Origin: Amycolatopsis iheyensis | Lineage (GTDB): Bacteria > Actinomycetota > Actinomycetes > Mycobacteriales > Pseudonocardiaceae | Length of the DNA: 64,000 nt | NCBI RefSeq assembly: GCF_024703995.1 | Contig: NZ_JAMXQV010000001.1 | Location: forward strand, 620,001 to 684,000 | Direction: 5' to 3' | Shown: positions 8,387 to 17,721 of the stretch, one piece after another | Layout: every line of letters begins with the position of its first letter | Position numbering within the stretch: position 1 is the stretch's first letter | Position numbers and translations under genes: made by a program | Notes under the pieces: generated by a model | Databases searched by the model: none | What the model saw: only the letters and a program-made list of their open reading frames with translations | What the model was told of the DNA's origin: nothing

Positions 8387-9817
8387 ATGGCGCACCCCGC
8401 GGGCCCCAGGCACGCCGACGTCTACCCCCACGCCGACACCTCCGGGCTCCAGCCGTCGGGGGCCGAAGAGCTCGACAAGCTGCCCGCGAAGGTGTGGCCC
8501 CGCAACACCTTCCGCGGCGGCGACGGCGTCGTCCGGATCGCCGGCGTCGACGTCCGAGAACTCGCCGAAAAGCACGGCACACCCCTGTTCGTGGTCGACG
8601 AAGCCGACTTCAAGTCGCGCTGCGCGGACTACGCCGAGGCGTTCGACGACCCGGCGCTCGTGCACTACGCGTCGAAGGCGTTCCTCTCGATCGAGATCGC
8701 CCGCTGGGTGGCCGAGCAGGGGCTGAGCCTCGACGTCTGCAGCGGCGGCGAGCTCGCCGTGGCGCAGCGCGCGAACTTCCCGGCCGAGCGGATCACCTTC
8801 CACGGCAACAACAAGTCGCCCGCGGAGCTCGAGGCCGCGGTCGTCGCCGGGGTCGGCACGATCGTGCTCGACTCCTACTACGAGATCGCCCGGCTGGCCG
8901 ACCTCGCCGCCCGCCACGACGTCGTGCAGCCGGTGCTGATCCGGGTCACGGTCGGCGTCGAGGCGCACACCCACGAGTTCATCGCGACCGCGCACGAGGA
9001 CCAGAAGTTCGGGTTCTCCCTGGCGTCGGGCGACGCCGCCGAGGCGGTGCGCCGCGTGCTCAACGCGCGGTCGCTCAAGCTCGTCGGCCTGCACAGCCAC
9101 ATCGGCTCGCAGATCTTCGACGCCGACGGCTTCGAGGTCGCCGCCCGCCGCGTCGTCGGACTGCTCGCCGACCTGGCCAAGGAGCACGGCACGGAGCTGC
9201 TCGACCAGCTCAGCCTGGTCGACCTCGGCGGTGGCTTCGGCATCGCCTACACCGAGAAGGACAACCCGCCGCCACCCGCGCAGATGATCACGCAGATCCG
9301 CGAGATCGTCCGCAAGGAGTGCGCGTACGCGGGCCTCCCGGTGCCGCGGATCGCCGGCGAGCCCGGCCGCGCGATCGCCGGGCCCGGCACGGTCACGCTG
9401 TACGAGGTCGGCACCATCAAGGACGTCTCGCTCGGTGACGACGCGGTCCGCCGGTACGTCAGCGTCGACGGCGGGATGAGCGACAACATCCGCACCGCGC
9501 TCTACGACGCGGTCTACGACGTCCGGCTGGTTTCCCGCTCCGCGGGCGACAACGAGCAGCCGGTGCAGGCCGTGCTGTCCCGGGTCGTGGGAAAACACTG
9601 TGAGTCCGGCGACATCGTCGTACGAGACTGCTGGCTGCCCGACACGCTGGCTCCCGGCGACCTGCTGGCGGTCGCGGCGACCGGCGCCTACTGCTACTCG
9701 ATGGCGAGCACGTACAACCGGCAGCCGCGCCCGGCCGTGGTCGCCGTGCGCAACGGCAGCTCGCGGCTGCTGCTGCGGCGGGAGACGACCGACGACATGC
9801 TGCGCCTGGAGGTCTGA
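8387..9817 (+). CDS. lysA: Diaminopimelate decarboxylase
   Basis: PLP enzyme catalysing the last step of lysine synthesis, meso-diaminopimelate to L-lysine. It has 476 residues, with an actinobacterial N-terminal extension. The PLP lysine is K97 in [16 protein letters not shown], the glycine-rich GGGFGIAY and EPGRAI of the fold type III barrel are all present. It starts 3 nt after argS and is followed by hom 6 nt downstream. The five genes argS to thrB therefore form one aspartate-family run, probably transcribed from the argS promoter. Confidence 0.97.
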   Translation: MAHPAGPRHADVYPHADTSGLQPSGAEELDKLPAKVWPRNTFRGGDGVVRIAGVDVRELAEKHGTPLFVVDEADFKSRCADYAEAFDDPALVHYASKAFLSIEIARWVAEQGLSLDVCSGGELAVAQRANFPAERITFHGNNKSPAELEAAVVAGVGTIVLDSYYEIARLADLAARHDVVQPVLIRVTVGVEAHTHEFIATAHEDQKFGFSLASGDAAEAVRRVLNARSLKLVGLHSHIGSQIFDADGFEVAARRVVGLLADLAKEHGTELLDQLSLVDLGGGFGIAYTEKDNPPPPAQMITQIREIVRKECAYAGLPVPRIAGEPGRAIAGPGTVTLYEVGTIKDVSLGDDAVRRYVSVDGGMSDNIRTALYDAVYDVRLVSRSAGDNEQPVQAVLSRVVGKHCESGDIVVRDCWLPDTLAPGDLLAVAATGAYCYSMASTYNRQPRPAVVAVRNGSSRLLLRRETTDDMLRLEV

Positions 9818-9823
9818 GCAACA

Positions 9824-11134
9824 GTGTCTGCACCGGAACGGAATCCGATCAGGGTCGCGCTGCTCGGCTGCGGAACCGTCGGCGGCGAGGTCGCCCGCCT
9901 GCTCACCGAGCAGGCCGGCGAGCTGGCCGCGCGGGCGGGCGCGCCGGTCGAGCTGGCCGGCATCGCGGTCCGCCGCCCGGACAAGCACCCGGAGCTGCCG
10001 CCCGAGCTGCTGACCGCCGACGCCGAGCAGCTCGTCACGTCCGACGACGTCGACGTCGTGGTCGAGCTGGTCGGCGGCATCGAGCCGGTGCGCGGCTGGC
10101 TGCTCGCCGCGCTGAAGGCCGGCAAGTCGGTCGTCACCGCCAACAAGGCGCTGCTGGCCGAGCACTCCGCCGACCTCTTCGAAGCGGCCGACGCGGCGAG
10201 CGTCGACCTGTACTTCGAGGCCGCGGTGGCCGGCGCCATCCCGCTCCTGCGCCCGCTGCGCGAGTCGCTGGCGGGGGACCGGATCACCCGCGTGATGGGC
10301 ATCGTCAACGGCACCACCAACTACATCCTGTCCGCGATGGACTCCACGGGCGCCGGCTACGCCGAGACGCTCGACGAGGCCAGCCGGCTCGGGTACGCCG
10401 AGGCCGACCCGACCGCGGACGTCGACGGCTACGACGCCGCGTCCAAGGCCGCGATCCTGGCGTCACTGGCCTTCCACACCCGCGTGACGGCGTCGGACGT
10501 GCACCGCGAGGGCATCGCCGACGTCACCGCGGCCGACCTCGCCGCGGCCCGCATGCTCGGCCGCACGGTGAAGCTGCTGGCCATCTGCGAACGCGTGACC
10601 GACGACGAAGGCGTCGAGTCGGTCTCCGCCCGCGTGCACCCGGTGATGATCCCGCGCAGCCACCAGCTCGCAGGCGTCGGCGGCGCGTTCAACGCCGTCT
10701 ACGTCGAAGCGGACGCGGCGGGCGAGCTGATGTTCTACGGCCAGGGCGCGGGCGGCGCGCCGACCGCGAGCGCGGTGCTCGGCGACCTCGTCGCGGTGGC
10801 CCGCAACCTCGTCGCCGGCGGGCGCGGCCCGCGGGAGTCCGCGCACGCGGCGCTGCCGGTGCGGCCGATGGGGCAGACGCCGACCCGTTACCACGTAAGC
10901 CTTTCCGTGGCCGACCGCGCCGGTGTGCTCGCGCAGGTGGCGCAGGCGTTCGCCGGGCACGGTGTGAGCATCGCGGCCGTGCGCCAGAGCGACGTCGGCG
11001 ACCGCGCGAGCCTGGTCGTGGTGACCCACCAGGCGCCGGACGCGGCCCTGCAGTCCACTGTGGACGAGATCGCGAAGCTCGACGTCGTCCACGAAGTTGT
11101 CAGCGTCATGCGCGTGGAAGGCGAAGACCAGTGA
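9824..11134 (+). CDS. hom: Homoserine dehydrogenase
   Basis: NAD(P)-dependent reduction of aspartate semialdehyde to homoserine, the branch point toward threonine and methionine. 436 residues: Rossmann motif [15 protein letters not shown] near the N-terminus, catalytic domain with [11 protein letters not shown], and a C-terminal ACT domain (from about residue 355, [18 protein letters not shown]) that fits threonine feedback control. The GTG start has GGAGG about 11 nt upstream, inside the end of lysA. The stop overlaps the thrC start by 4 nt (GTGA). Confidence 0.97.
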   Translation: MSAPERNPIRVALLGCGTVGGEVARLLTEQAGELAARAGAPVELAGIAVRRPDKHPELPPELLTADAEQLVTSDDVDVVVELVGGIEPVRGWLLAALKAGKSVVTANKALLAEHSADLFEAADAASVDLYFEAAVAGAIPLLRPLRESLAGDRITRVMGIVNGTTNYILSAMDSTGAGYAETLDEASRLGYAEADPTADVDGYDAASKAAILASLAFHTRVTASDVHREGIADVTAADLAAARMLGRTVKLLAICERVTDDEGVESVSARVHPVMIPRSHQLAGVGGAFNAVYVEADAAGELMFYGQGAGGAPTASAVLGDLVAVARNLVAGGRGPRESAHAALPVRPMGQTPTRYHVSLSVADRAGVLAQVAQAFAGHGVSIAAVRQSDVGDRASLVVVTHQAPDAALQSTVDEIAKLDVVHEVVSVMRVEGEDQ

Positions 11135-12189
11135 GCAACGCTTGGCCGGGGATCATCGAGGCGTACCGGGACCGCGTCCCGGTCCCGGACGGGGCGCAGG
11201 TCGTCACGCTCGGGGAAGGCAACACGCCACTGCTGCCCGCGCGGCACCTGTCCGAGGTGACCGGCTGCGACGTCCATCTCAAGGTCGAGGGCGCGAACCC
11301 GACCGGCTCGTTCAAGGACCGCGGGATGACCGTGGCCATCACGCACGCGCTGGCCAGCGGGCTCAAGGCGGTGATCTGCGCGTCGACCGGCAACACGTCG
11401 GCCTCGGCCGCCGCCTACGCCGCCCGCGCCGGGCTCACCTGCGCGGTGCTGGTGCCGCAGGGGAAGATCGCGATGGGCAAGCTCGCCCAGGCGGTGCTGC
11501 ACGGCGCGCGGATCCTGCAGGTCGACGGCAACTTCGACGACTGCCTCGAGCTGGCCCGCAAGACCGCGAACGACTACCCGGTCACCCTGGTCAACTCGGT
11601 GAACCCGGTGCGCATCGCGGGGCAGAAGACCGCGGCGTTCGAGATCTGCGACGTGCTCGGCGAAGCGCCGGACATCCACTGCCTGCCGGTCGGCAACGCG
11701 GGCAACATCACCGCCTACTGGGCGGGCTATTCGGAGTACGCGGCCGACGGTGTGGTGAAGAACACGCCGCGGATGTTCGGCTTCCAGGCGGCCGGCGCGG
11801 CGCCGCTCGTGCACGGCGAGCCGGTGCGCGACCCGGACACCATCGCGACCGCGATCCGGATCGGCAGCCCGGCCTCGTGGACCGCCGCGGTGGCGGCGAA
11901 GGACGCGTCGGAGGGGCTTTTCGAAGCCGTCACCGACGAGAAGATCCTCGAGGCCTACCGGCTGCTGGCCGGGCGGGAGGGCGTGTTCGTCGAGCCGGCG
12001 TCGGCCACCAGCGTGGCCGGCCTGCTGGCCACGGCCGCCGACGGCAGGCTGCCGCGCGGGTCCCGCGTGGTCTGCACGGTGACCGGGCACGGCCTGAAGG
12101 ACCCGCAGACGGCGCTGGCGGGCAACGTCGAGGTCGAGCCGCTGGCCGTCGACCCGTCGGCGGTCGCGGCGGCCCTGGACCTGCGGTGA
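11131..12189 (+). CDS. thrC: Threonine synthase
   Basis: PLP enzyme converting O-phosphohomoserine to threonine, 352 residues, the short class typical of actinobacteria. The PLP lysine is K62 in [12 protein letters not shown]; the phosphate-binding loop appears as [11 protein letters not shown]. The GTG start overlaps the hom stop by 4 nt, so the two are translationally coupled. Downstream, a 109-nt palindromic element separates it from thrB, breaking the otherwise tight spacing of the operon. Confidence 0.97.
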   Translation: MSNAWPGIIEAYRDRVPVPDGAQVVTLGEGNTPLLPARHLSEVTGCDVHLKVEGANPTGSFKDRGMTVAITHALASGLKAVICASTGNTSASAAAYAARAGLTCAVLVPQGKIAMGKLAQAVLHGARILQVDGNFDDCLELARKTANDYPVTLVNSVNPVRIAGQKTAAFEICDVLGEAPDIHCLPVGNAGNITAYWAGYSEYAADGVVKNTPRMFGFQAAGAAPLVHGEPVRDPDTIATAIRIGSPASWTAAVAAKDASEGLFEAVTDEKILEAYRLLAGREGVFVEPASATSVAGLLATAADGRLPRGSRVVCTVTGHGLKDPQTALAGNVEVEPLAVDPSAVAAALDLR

Positions 12190-12202
12190 CCCCCGGCTCG
12201 CA

Positions 12203-12289
12203 AGCGCCCCAATGTGGCCTTGGTTGCGTCTTGCGCACCGAAGGCCACCTTGGGTGCGTCTCACGCACCGAAGGCCACATTGGGGCGCT
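12203..12289. repeat. Palindromic repeat element between thrC and thrB
   Basis: An 87-bp element with perfect 19-bp terminal inverted repeats: AGCGCCCCAATGTGGCCTT (12203-12221) and its reverse complement (12271-12289). The inside is a tandem repeat of 30-bp period (12221-12250 and 12251-12280, 26 of 30 identical) that carries further AAGGCCAC copies. It ends 3 nt before the thrB start and so replaces the normal ribosome-binding region. It looks like a REP-type non-autonomous repeat. A structured RNA that tunes thrB expression is an alternative. Confidence 0.75.
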
Positions 12290-12292
12290 CCG

Positions 12293-13177
12293 GTGACCGC
12301 GTTCAAGATCACCGTTCCCGCTTCCACCGCGAACCTCGGGCCGGGCTTCGACGCCTTCGGCATGGCGCTGAGCCTGTACGACGTCGTCGAGGTGCAGGTC
12401 ACCGACGGCGGGCTCAAGGTCGAGGTGATCGACGCCGGCGCGGGCGGGGTCGCCGACGTGCCCACCGACGAGACGCACCTCGTCGTGCGCGCCATCCGCA
12501 GGACCTGCGCGCACCTCGGCGTCGAGCCACCGGGCCTGCACCTGCGCTGCGCCAACGCGATCCCGCACGCGCGGGGCCTCGGCTCGTCCGCGGCCGCGGT
12601 GGTGTCCGGCGTCGCCGCCGGGTACGCGCTGGCGGGCCGCGACCTCGACCCGTTCGGCGCGCTGCAGCTGGCCGCCGGCTTCGAAGGCCACGCCGACAAC
12701 GCCGCGGCGAGCCTGTTCGGCGGGCTCGTCCTGGCCTGGTGCGAAGGCGCGGAGTTCCACGCCGAGCGGCTCACGCCGCACCCGTCGATCCGGCCGGTCG
12801 TCGCCGTGCCGGCGGAGCGCTCGGCCACCGCGATGACGCGCGGCCTGCTGCCGCCGACCGTGCCGCACGCCGACGCGGCGCACAACGCCGGGCGCGCCGC
12901 GCTCGCCGTGCACGCGCTGACCGCCGAGCCCCGGCTGCTGCTCGCAGCCACCAAAGACCGCCTCCACCAGCACTACCGCGCGCCCGCCTACCCGGCGAGC
13001 ACCGAGCTGGTGGCGACGCTCCGTGCACAGGGCGTGGCCGCCGCGGTCTCCGGCGCCGGACCGACGGTGCTCGCGCTGACCACGACGGGAATATTGCCGC
13101 CAGTGCCCGGCGTTGAAGCTTTCGACGTCCTCGAACTGCCCGTGGATCTGGCGGGTGTGCAGGTTGCGGCTCAGTAA
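12293..13177 (+). CDS. thrB: Homoserine kinase
   Basis: GHMP-family kinase making O-phosphohomoserine for ThrC; 294 residues. Motif 1 is [15 protein letters not shown] near the N-terminus, the ATP loop is [14 protein letters not shown], and motif 3 appears as [12 protein letters not shown] placed the start at GTG 12293 because the protein then opens [12 protein letters not shown] as in the family. Upstream in-frame codons come from the repeat element. No strong Shine-Dalgarno sequence is present, only GGGG inside the repeat arm, so expression may be low or depend on coupling or RNA structure. Confidence 0.95.
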   Translation: MTAFKITVPASTANLGPGFDAFGMALSLYDVVEVQVTDGGLKVEVIDAGAGGVADVPTDETHLVVRAIRRTCAHLGVEPPGLHLRCANAIPHARGLGSSAAAVVSGVAAGYALAGRDLDPFGALQLAAGFEGHADNAAASLFGGLVLAWCEGAEFHAERLTPHPSIRPVVAVPAERSATAMTRGLLPPTVPHADAAHNAGRAALAVHALTAEPRLLLAATKDRLHQHYRAPAYPASTELVATLRAQGVAAAVSGAGPTVLALTTTGILPPVPGVEAFDVLELPVDLAGVQVAAQ

Positions 13178-13578
13178 AGGCTGGGTCACGTGCCCGCGGT
13201 AGGGGCCGCCACGCGGGGGGTGGTTGTTGCACCCGGCACCCGCGCGGTCTACCCTCGGGGGCGTTCGATCACCGTGCGTTTCCGCACCCGATGCCGGTCC
13301 TCTGGGATCGCATCCTTCGTTGATCCGCCGAATCCGCACCGCCTGGCAAGCGGGGTAACGCGGAGCGACGTAGGCGGGTTTCCGGTCTCGGCGGTGTCGG
13401 ATTCCGCATCCTCCGAATGGAGGACGCAAACCCCTGTGGTGGAGGCGCTCCAGCTGTGTTCCGCACGGCCGAAGAGCTCATCTCCCGTATCGGGGGGCAG
13501 TTACGCCGGTTCGCGATCAGAAGCGAGCGGCAGTCCGCTGATCCGCCTGGAGGCGTGGATCGGTCAGGAAGGACATGT
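13178..13578 (+). promoter_or_regulatory. rho promoter and long leader (no gene seen)
   Basis: This 401-nt gap holds a good promoter, -35 TTGCAC (13227-13232), 17 nt, -10 TACCCT (13250-13255), which predicts a leader of about 315 nt. In the leader TCCTCC-gaat-GGAGGA (13409-13424) forms a hairpin hiding a GGAGG. The rho Shine-Dalgarno AGGAAGGA (13566-13573) lies 5 nt before the GTG. Long leaders allow Rho autoregulation by premature termination, known for E. coli rho. An in-frame ATG at 13417 could extend Rho by 54 residues but lacks a usable Shine-Dalgarno sequence. Confidence 0.6.
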
Positions 13579-15531
13579 GTGAGCAACACCGATCTTTTGA
13601 GCGACGTGGGTAGCAGCGCCGCGGAGTCGAACGGCACCACCCCCGCTCCCAAGAAGACGGTCGGCGGGTTGACCGGGAAGACCGTGGCGGAACTGCGTTC
13701 GCTGGCTGGGGAGCTCGGCGTCGGCGAGACGACGGGCATGCGCAAGGGCGACCTGATCGCCGCGATCCGTGAGCGTCAGGGCAAGTCCCGCAAGCGTCCG
13801 GCCGCCGAGACGCTGCCCCTCGAGGGCGTCGGCGAGCCGGTGAAGGCGTCGGCCCCGAAGGCCGAGCCCAAGGCCGAGGCGCCCGCCGCCCCGGTCGAGA
13901 CCAAGCCGGAGCCGAAGGCCGCCGCTCCCGCGCCGGCCGACACCCAGCCGCAGGCCGAGCGCCCGCAGCAGGACCGTTCGGACAAGCAGGACGGCCAGCA
14001 GGGCCAGGACGGTCAGCCCGAGGAAGGCGGCCGCAGCCGGCGTCGCCGCGGCTCGAACCGCGCCGCCGGGTCGCCCGACGGCCAGGGTGGCCAGGGCGGC
14101 GGTGACCGCCAGCAGAGCGGCGACCGCCAGCAGGGCCAGGGCGGCGGCAACCGCGACCGTCAGCAGGGCCAGGGCGGCGGTCGCAACGACAACCGCCAGG
14201 ACGGCAACCGCCAGCGCAACCAGCAGCAGGACGGCGGCAACCGCGGCGGCCAGGACAACCGCAACCAGCAGCCGGACGACGACGAGGAAGGCGGCCGTCG
14301 CGGCCGTCGCTTCCGCGACCGCCGTCGCCGGGGCAGTGGCGGCGGCCAGCGTGACGGCGGTTCGCCGGACACCGAGATCCGCGAGGACGACGTCCTGCTG
14401 CCCGTCGCGGGCATCCTGGACGTGCTCGACAACTACGCGTTCGTGCGCACCTCCGGCTACCTCGCCGGCCCGAACGACGTGTACGTCTCGCTGTCGCTGG
14501 TCCGCAAGTACGGCCTGCGCCGCGGTGACGCCATCACCGGCGTCGTGCGCCAGCCGCGCGAGGGCGAGCAGCAGCGGCAGAAGTTCAACCCGCTGGTGCG
14601 CGTCGACTCGATCAACGGCCTGGAGCCGGACGAGGCCAAGCGGCGTCCGGACTTCACCAAGCTGACCCCGCTGTACCCGAACGAGCGGCTGCGCCTCGAG
14701 ACCGAGTCGCACAAGCTCACCACCCGCGTGATCGACCTGATCATGCCGGTCGGCAAGGGGCAGCGTGCCCTGATCGTGTCGCCGCCGAAGGCCGGTAAGA
14801 CCACGATCATGCAGGACATCGCGAACGCGATCTCGACGAACAACCCCGAGTGCCACCTGATGGTCGTCCTGGTCGACGAGCGTCCGGAAGAGGTCACCGA
14901 CATGCAGCGCTCGGTGAAGGGCGAGGTCATCGCCTCGACCTTCGACCGGCCGCCGTCGGACCACACCTCGGTCGCGGAGCTGTCGATCGAGCGGGCCAAG
15001 CGCCTGGTCGAGATGGGCCACGACGTCGTCGTGCTGCTCGACTCGATCACGCGTCTCGGCCGCGCGTACAACCTGGCGGCCCCGGCGTCCGGCCGGATCC
15101 TGTCCGGTGGTGTCGACTCGACCGCGCTGTACCCGCCGAAGCGGTTCCTGGGCGCGGCGCGCAACATCGAGAACGGCGGCTCGCTGACCATCTTCGCCAC
15201 GGCGATGGTGGAGACCGGGTCGACGATGGACACGGTCATCTTCGAGGAGTTCAAGGGCACCGGTAACGCGGAGCTCAAGCTGGACCGGAAGATCGCCGAG
15301 CGCCGCGTGTTCCCGGCCGTCGACGTCAACCCGTCGGGCACCCGCAAGGACGAGCTGCTGCTCTCGCCGGACGAGCTGGCCGTGACCGTGAAGCTGAGCC
15401 GGGTGCTGCACGCGCTCGACTCGCAGCAGGCGATCGACCTGCTGATCTCGCGGCTGCGCAAGACGAAGACGAACGTCGAGTTCCTCATGCAGGTCTCGAA
15501 GACCGCCCTCGGCGGCGGCGAAGACGACTGA
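13579..15531 (+). CDS. rho: Transcription termination factor Rho
   Basis: Hexameric RNA-dependent ATPase that ends transcription; 650 residues, far longer than the 419 of E. coli. Rho-N (SAP-like) begins near residue 33 (GKTVAELRSLAGELG). An insertion at about 70-265 is Ala/Pro/Lys-rich, then Gly/Gln/Asn/Arg-rich with repeats such as DRQQGQGGG. The RNA-binding cold-shock fold follows, then the ATPase with Walker A PKAGKTT (K407) and LLDSITRLGRAYN. Actinobacterial Rho proteins are known for such extensions, which bind RNA. The GTG is preceded by AGGAAGGA. A strong bidirectional terminator follows. Confidence 0.97.
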   Translation: MSNTDLLSDVGSSAAESNGTTPAPKKTVGGLTGKTVAELRSLAGELGVGETTGMRKGDLIAAIRERQGKSRKRPAAETLPLEGVGEPVKASAPKAEPKAEAPAAPVETKPEPKAAAPAPADTQPQAERPQQDRSDKQDGQQGQDGQPEEGGRSRRRRGSNRAAGSPDGQGGQGGGDRQQSGDRQQGQGGGNRDRQQGQGGGRNDNRQDGNRQRNQQQDGGNRGGQDNRNQQPDDDEEGGRRGRRFRDRRRRGSGGGQRDGGSPDTEIREDDVLLPVAGILDVLDNYAFVRTSGYLAGPNDVYVSLSLVRKYGLRRGDAITGVVRQPREGEQQRQKFNPLVRVDSINGLEPDEAKRRPDFTKLTPLYPNERLRLETESHKLTTRVIDLIMPVGKGQRALIVSPPKAGKTTIMQDIANAISTNNPECHLMVVLVDERPEEVTDMQRSVKGEVIASTFDRPPSDHTSVAELSIERAKRLVEMGHDVVVLLDSITRLGRAYNLAAPASGRILSGGVDSTALYPPKRFLGAARNIENGGSLTIFATAMVETGSTMDTVIFEEFKGTGNAELKLDRKIAERRVFPAVDVNPSGTRKDELLLSPDELAVTVKLSRVLHALDSQQAIDLLISRLRKTKTNVEFLMQVSKTALGGGEDD

Positions 15532-15545
15532 GTCTCGTTCCGCGA

Positions 15546-15579
15546 AAAAGGCCCTCCCGGTTCGCCGGGAGGGCCTTTT
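15546..15579. terminator. Bidirectional terminator after rho
   Basis: AAAAGGCCCTCCCGG-ttcg-CCGGGAGGGCCTTTT is a perfect stem with a UUCG tetraloop, with A and T runs on both sides. It can end rho on the plus strand and the convergent peptidase gene on the minus strand. Confidence 0.95.
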
Positions 15580-15584
15580 CGTCG

Positions 15585-16088
15585 TTACTGGTGCGGGACC
15601 GCGCCGGGTGTCCAGCCGCGGTAGTTGGTGAAGTAGCTGACGCTGGAGCCGTGGCCGATCGCGCCGCCGACGCTGGAGGCGTAGAAGCCGCCGTTGCCGT
15701 CGGCGATCCCGACGTGGCCGTAGGCGCTGATGTTCCAGTAGACGAACGAGCCGGCCGGCGGGGTGCCGGTGGTGTGCTTCGGGCTCGCGCCGTTCCAGTG
15801 CGCGTTCGCCGAGGCCCAGACGCCGGTGGTGCCGTAGGCGTTCTCGGCGGCCTTCTCGCAGAGGCCCTGGTAGGCGGTGCTGCCCTGGTGGTTCTTGTAC
15901 CACTGGACCGCGCCGGCCGGGGTGCCGTCGCCCGCGGCCTGGATCGACGCGGCGGGCGCGGTGGTGAAGGTCGCGAGCTCGGGATGGGTGTCGGCGGTGG
16001 TGACGTCGGCGTTCGCGACGGGCGCCGCCACCAGCGCGGCCGTGCCGAGGGCGGCGGCCGCGGCCAGCGTTGTGAAAACCTTTCGCAT
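15585..16088 (-). CDS. Secreted NlpC/CHAP-like peptidoglycan hydrolase
   Basis: 167 residues with a clear Sec signal peptide, MRKVFTTLAAAAALGTAALV, cleaved after VANA (about residue 27). The mature domain has a Cys in GLCEKAAENAYG and a His in YGHVGIADGNGG, the Cys-His order of NlpC/P60 and CHAP cell-wall amidases and endopeptidases. An isolated catalytic domain without binding repeats probably acts on peptidoglycan outside the cell. I chose the ATG at 16088, since it starts the signal peptide and has AGGAGGAG just upstream. It is an insertion relative to the usual rho-rpmE junction. Confidence 0.85.
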   Translation of the reverse strand: MRKVFTTLAAAAALGTAALVAAPVANADVTTADTHPELATFTTAPAASIQAAGDGTPAGAVQWYKNHQGSTAYQGLCEKAAENAYGTTGVWASANAHWNGASPKHTTGTPPAGSFVYWNISAYGHVGIADGNGGFYASSVGGAIGHGSSVSYFTNYRGWTPGAVPHQ

Positions 16089-16307
16089 TGCTCCTCCTGG
16101 CGGTGAGAGAATCACGAAGGCTCGCCAGGGTGCGTCACCGGTGTACAAGATCCATACAAACTTGACGGTTCAACCACTGGGAATAGCTGGTCAGCGGGGT
16201 GCGTTCCAGTCACCGTCTGCCCGTCTGGCAGAATTACCCGCTGAAGTCCGGCGCCGGTTCACCCCGTGGGATCGACTGGGGACCCGGAGCCAACGAGAGA
16301 GGACACC

Positions 16308-16538
16308 ATGAAGAGCGGTATTCACCCCGAGTACGTGGTCACCAACGTGAACTGCGACTGCGGCAACAGCTTCACCACGCGCAGCACCAAGACCAGCGGC
16401 AACATCCACGTCGAGATCTGCTCGAACTGCCACCCGTTCTACACGGGCAAGCAGAAGATCATGGACACCGGTGGCCGGGTCGCGCGCTTCGAGGCTCGCT
16501 ACGGCAAGCGGCAGAAGAAGGACGCCGACGCCAAGTAG
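16308..16538 (+). CDS. rpmE: Ribosomal protein L31, zinc-binding form
   Basis: 50S subunit protein of 76 residues. Four cysteines, C16 and C18 (NCDCGN) and C38 and C41 (ICSNCHPF), mark the zinc-binding C+ type, the form replaced by a C- paralogue under zinc starvation in many actinobacteria. ATG 16308 has GAGAGGA about 5 nt upstream and gives the normal N-terminus MKSGIHPEY. It lies between rho and prfA as in mycobacteria and is followed by its own terminator. Confidence 0.97.
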   Translation: MKSGIHPEYVVTNVNCDCGNSFTTRSTKTSGNIHVEICSNCHPFYTGKQKIMDTGGRVARFEARYGKRQKKDADAK

Positions 16539-16547
16539 CTCTTTCCA

Positions 16548-16592
16548 CGGCGCCCATCCGGTACTTCCGGGTGGGCGCCGTTCTTTGTGTTT
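16548..16592 (+). terminator. Rho-independent terminator after rpmE
   Basis: CGGCGCCCATCCGG (16548-16561), loop TACTT, CCGGGTGGGCGCCG (16567-16580), with one wobble pair, then the T-rich TTCTTTGTGTTT. It lies 10 nt after the rpmE stop and before prfA. Confidence 0.85.
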
Positions 16593-16617
16593 CATCCTGG
16601 GCTGAGAGGTGACTGAG

Positions 16618-17688
16618 GTGGATTCGAGCTCGCTCGCGGGGCTGCTCGCCGAACACGCGGACCTGGAGACGCAGCTCGCCGACCCGGCGGTGCACGCCGA
16701 CCAGGCGATCGCCCGCAAGCTCGGCCGCCGCTACGCCGAGCTGACGCCGGTCGTCCGCGCGGTCCAGGAGCTCGACACGGTCCGCGAGGACCTCGCCGCC
16801 GCTCGCGAGCTGGCCTCCGAGGACGCCGGGTTCGCGGCGGAAGCCGAAGAGCTGTCGGCGAAGATCCCGGAGCTGGAGTCGAAGCTCACCGAGCTGCTGC
16901 TCCCGCGCGACCCGTACGACGGCTCCGACGTCGTGATGGAGATCAAGTCCGGCGAGGGCGGCGAGGAGTCGGCCCTGTTCGCCGGCGACCTGCTGCGGAT
17001 GTACCTGCGCTACGCCGAGCGCCACGGCTGGAAGGCGGAGGTCCTCGACTCGGTCGACTCCGACCTGGGCGGCTTCAAGGACGTCACGGTGTCGATCAAG
17101 ACGAAGTCAGCGGTGGTCGACGGCGTGTGGTCGCGCCTGAAGTTCGAGGGCGGCGTGCACCGCGTCCAGCGCGTGCCGGCGACGGAGTCCCAGGGCCGCA
17201 TCCACACGTCGGCGTCCGGGGTGCTGATCTACCCGGAGCCGGAGGAGGTCGAGGTCGAGATCGACCCGAACGACCTGCGCATCGACGTGTTCCGGTCTTC
17301 GGGCCCGGGCGGCCAGAGCGTGAACACGACGGACTCGGCGGTCCGGATCACCCACCTGCCGACCGGCATCGTCGTGTCGTGCCAGAACGAGAAGTCCCAG
17401 ATCCAGAACCGCGCCCGGGCGCTGCAGGTGCTGCAGGCCCGGTTGCAGGCGATCGCGGAGGAAGAGGCGGCGGCGAAGGCGTCCGACGCGCGCAAGTCGC
17501 AGATCCGCACGGTCGACCGGTCGGAGCGGATCCGGACGTACAACTTCCCGGAGAACCGCATCTCGGACCACCGGGTGAACTACAAGGCGTACAACCTGGA
17601 CCAGGTCCTGGACGGCGAGCTCGACGGGGTCCTGGACGCGCTGGCCAACGCCGACCGCGAGGAGCGCCTGGCCGAGTCGGCCGGCTGA
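16618..17688 (+). CDS. prfA: Peptide chain release factor 1
   Basis: Recognises UAA and UAG and hydrolyses peptidyl-tRNA; 356 residues. The codon-recognition tripeptide PAT is seen in [14 protein letters not shown], separating it from RF2, and the catalytic GGQ in [18 protein letters not shown] prefer GTG 16618, because AGAGGTGA (16605-16612) lies 5 nt before it; GTG 16609 in the same frame would overlap that Shine-Dalgarno. Its methylase gene prmC, normally next, is separated here by three envelope genes on the other strand. Confidence 0.96.
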   Translation: MDSSSLAGLLAEHADLETQLADPAVHADQAIARKLGRRYAELTPVVRAVQELDTVREDLAAARELASEDAGFAAEAEELSAKIPELESKLTELLLPRDPYDGSDVVMEIKSGEGGEESALFAGDLLRMYLRYAERHGWKAEVLDSVDSDLGGFKDVTVSIKTKSAVVDGVWSRLKFEGGVHRVQRVPATESQGRIHTSASGVLIYPEPEEVEVEIDPNDLRIDVFRSSGPGGQSVNTTDSAVRITHLPTGIVVSCQNEKSQIQNRARALQVLQARLQAIAEEEAAAKASDARKSQIRTVDRSERIRTYNFPENRISDHRVNYKAYNLDQVLDGELDGVLDALANADREERLAESAG

Positions 17689-17693
17689 CGCCG

Positions 17694-17721
17694 AGCCCGC
17701 CGTCTCAGCGGACGGCGGGCT
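17694..17721. terminator. Convergent hairpin between prfA and the membrane GT gene
   Basis: AGCCCGCCGTC (17694-17704), loop TCAGCG, GACGGCGGGCT (17711-17721), followed by TTC. It lies between the convergent prfA and GT-C genes and overlaps the end of the latter. Confidence 0.55.

Noticed and set aside
6593..10165. Very long minus-strand open frame over argS-lysA-hom
   Set aside because: It is antisense to three clear enzymes. Its translation is rich in Arg, Val, Asp and His repeats without motifs, the usual product of GC-rich codon bias on the opposite strand.
13417..13578. Upstream in-frame ATG that would extend Rho by 54 residues
   Set aside because: The extension is not protein-like and lacks a usable Shine-Dalgarno; GTG 13579 has AGGAAGGA 5 nt upstream. 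Kept only as an alternative in the leader entry.
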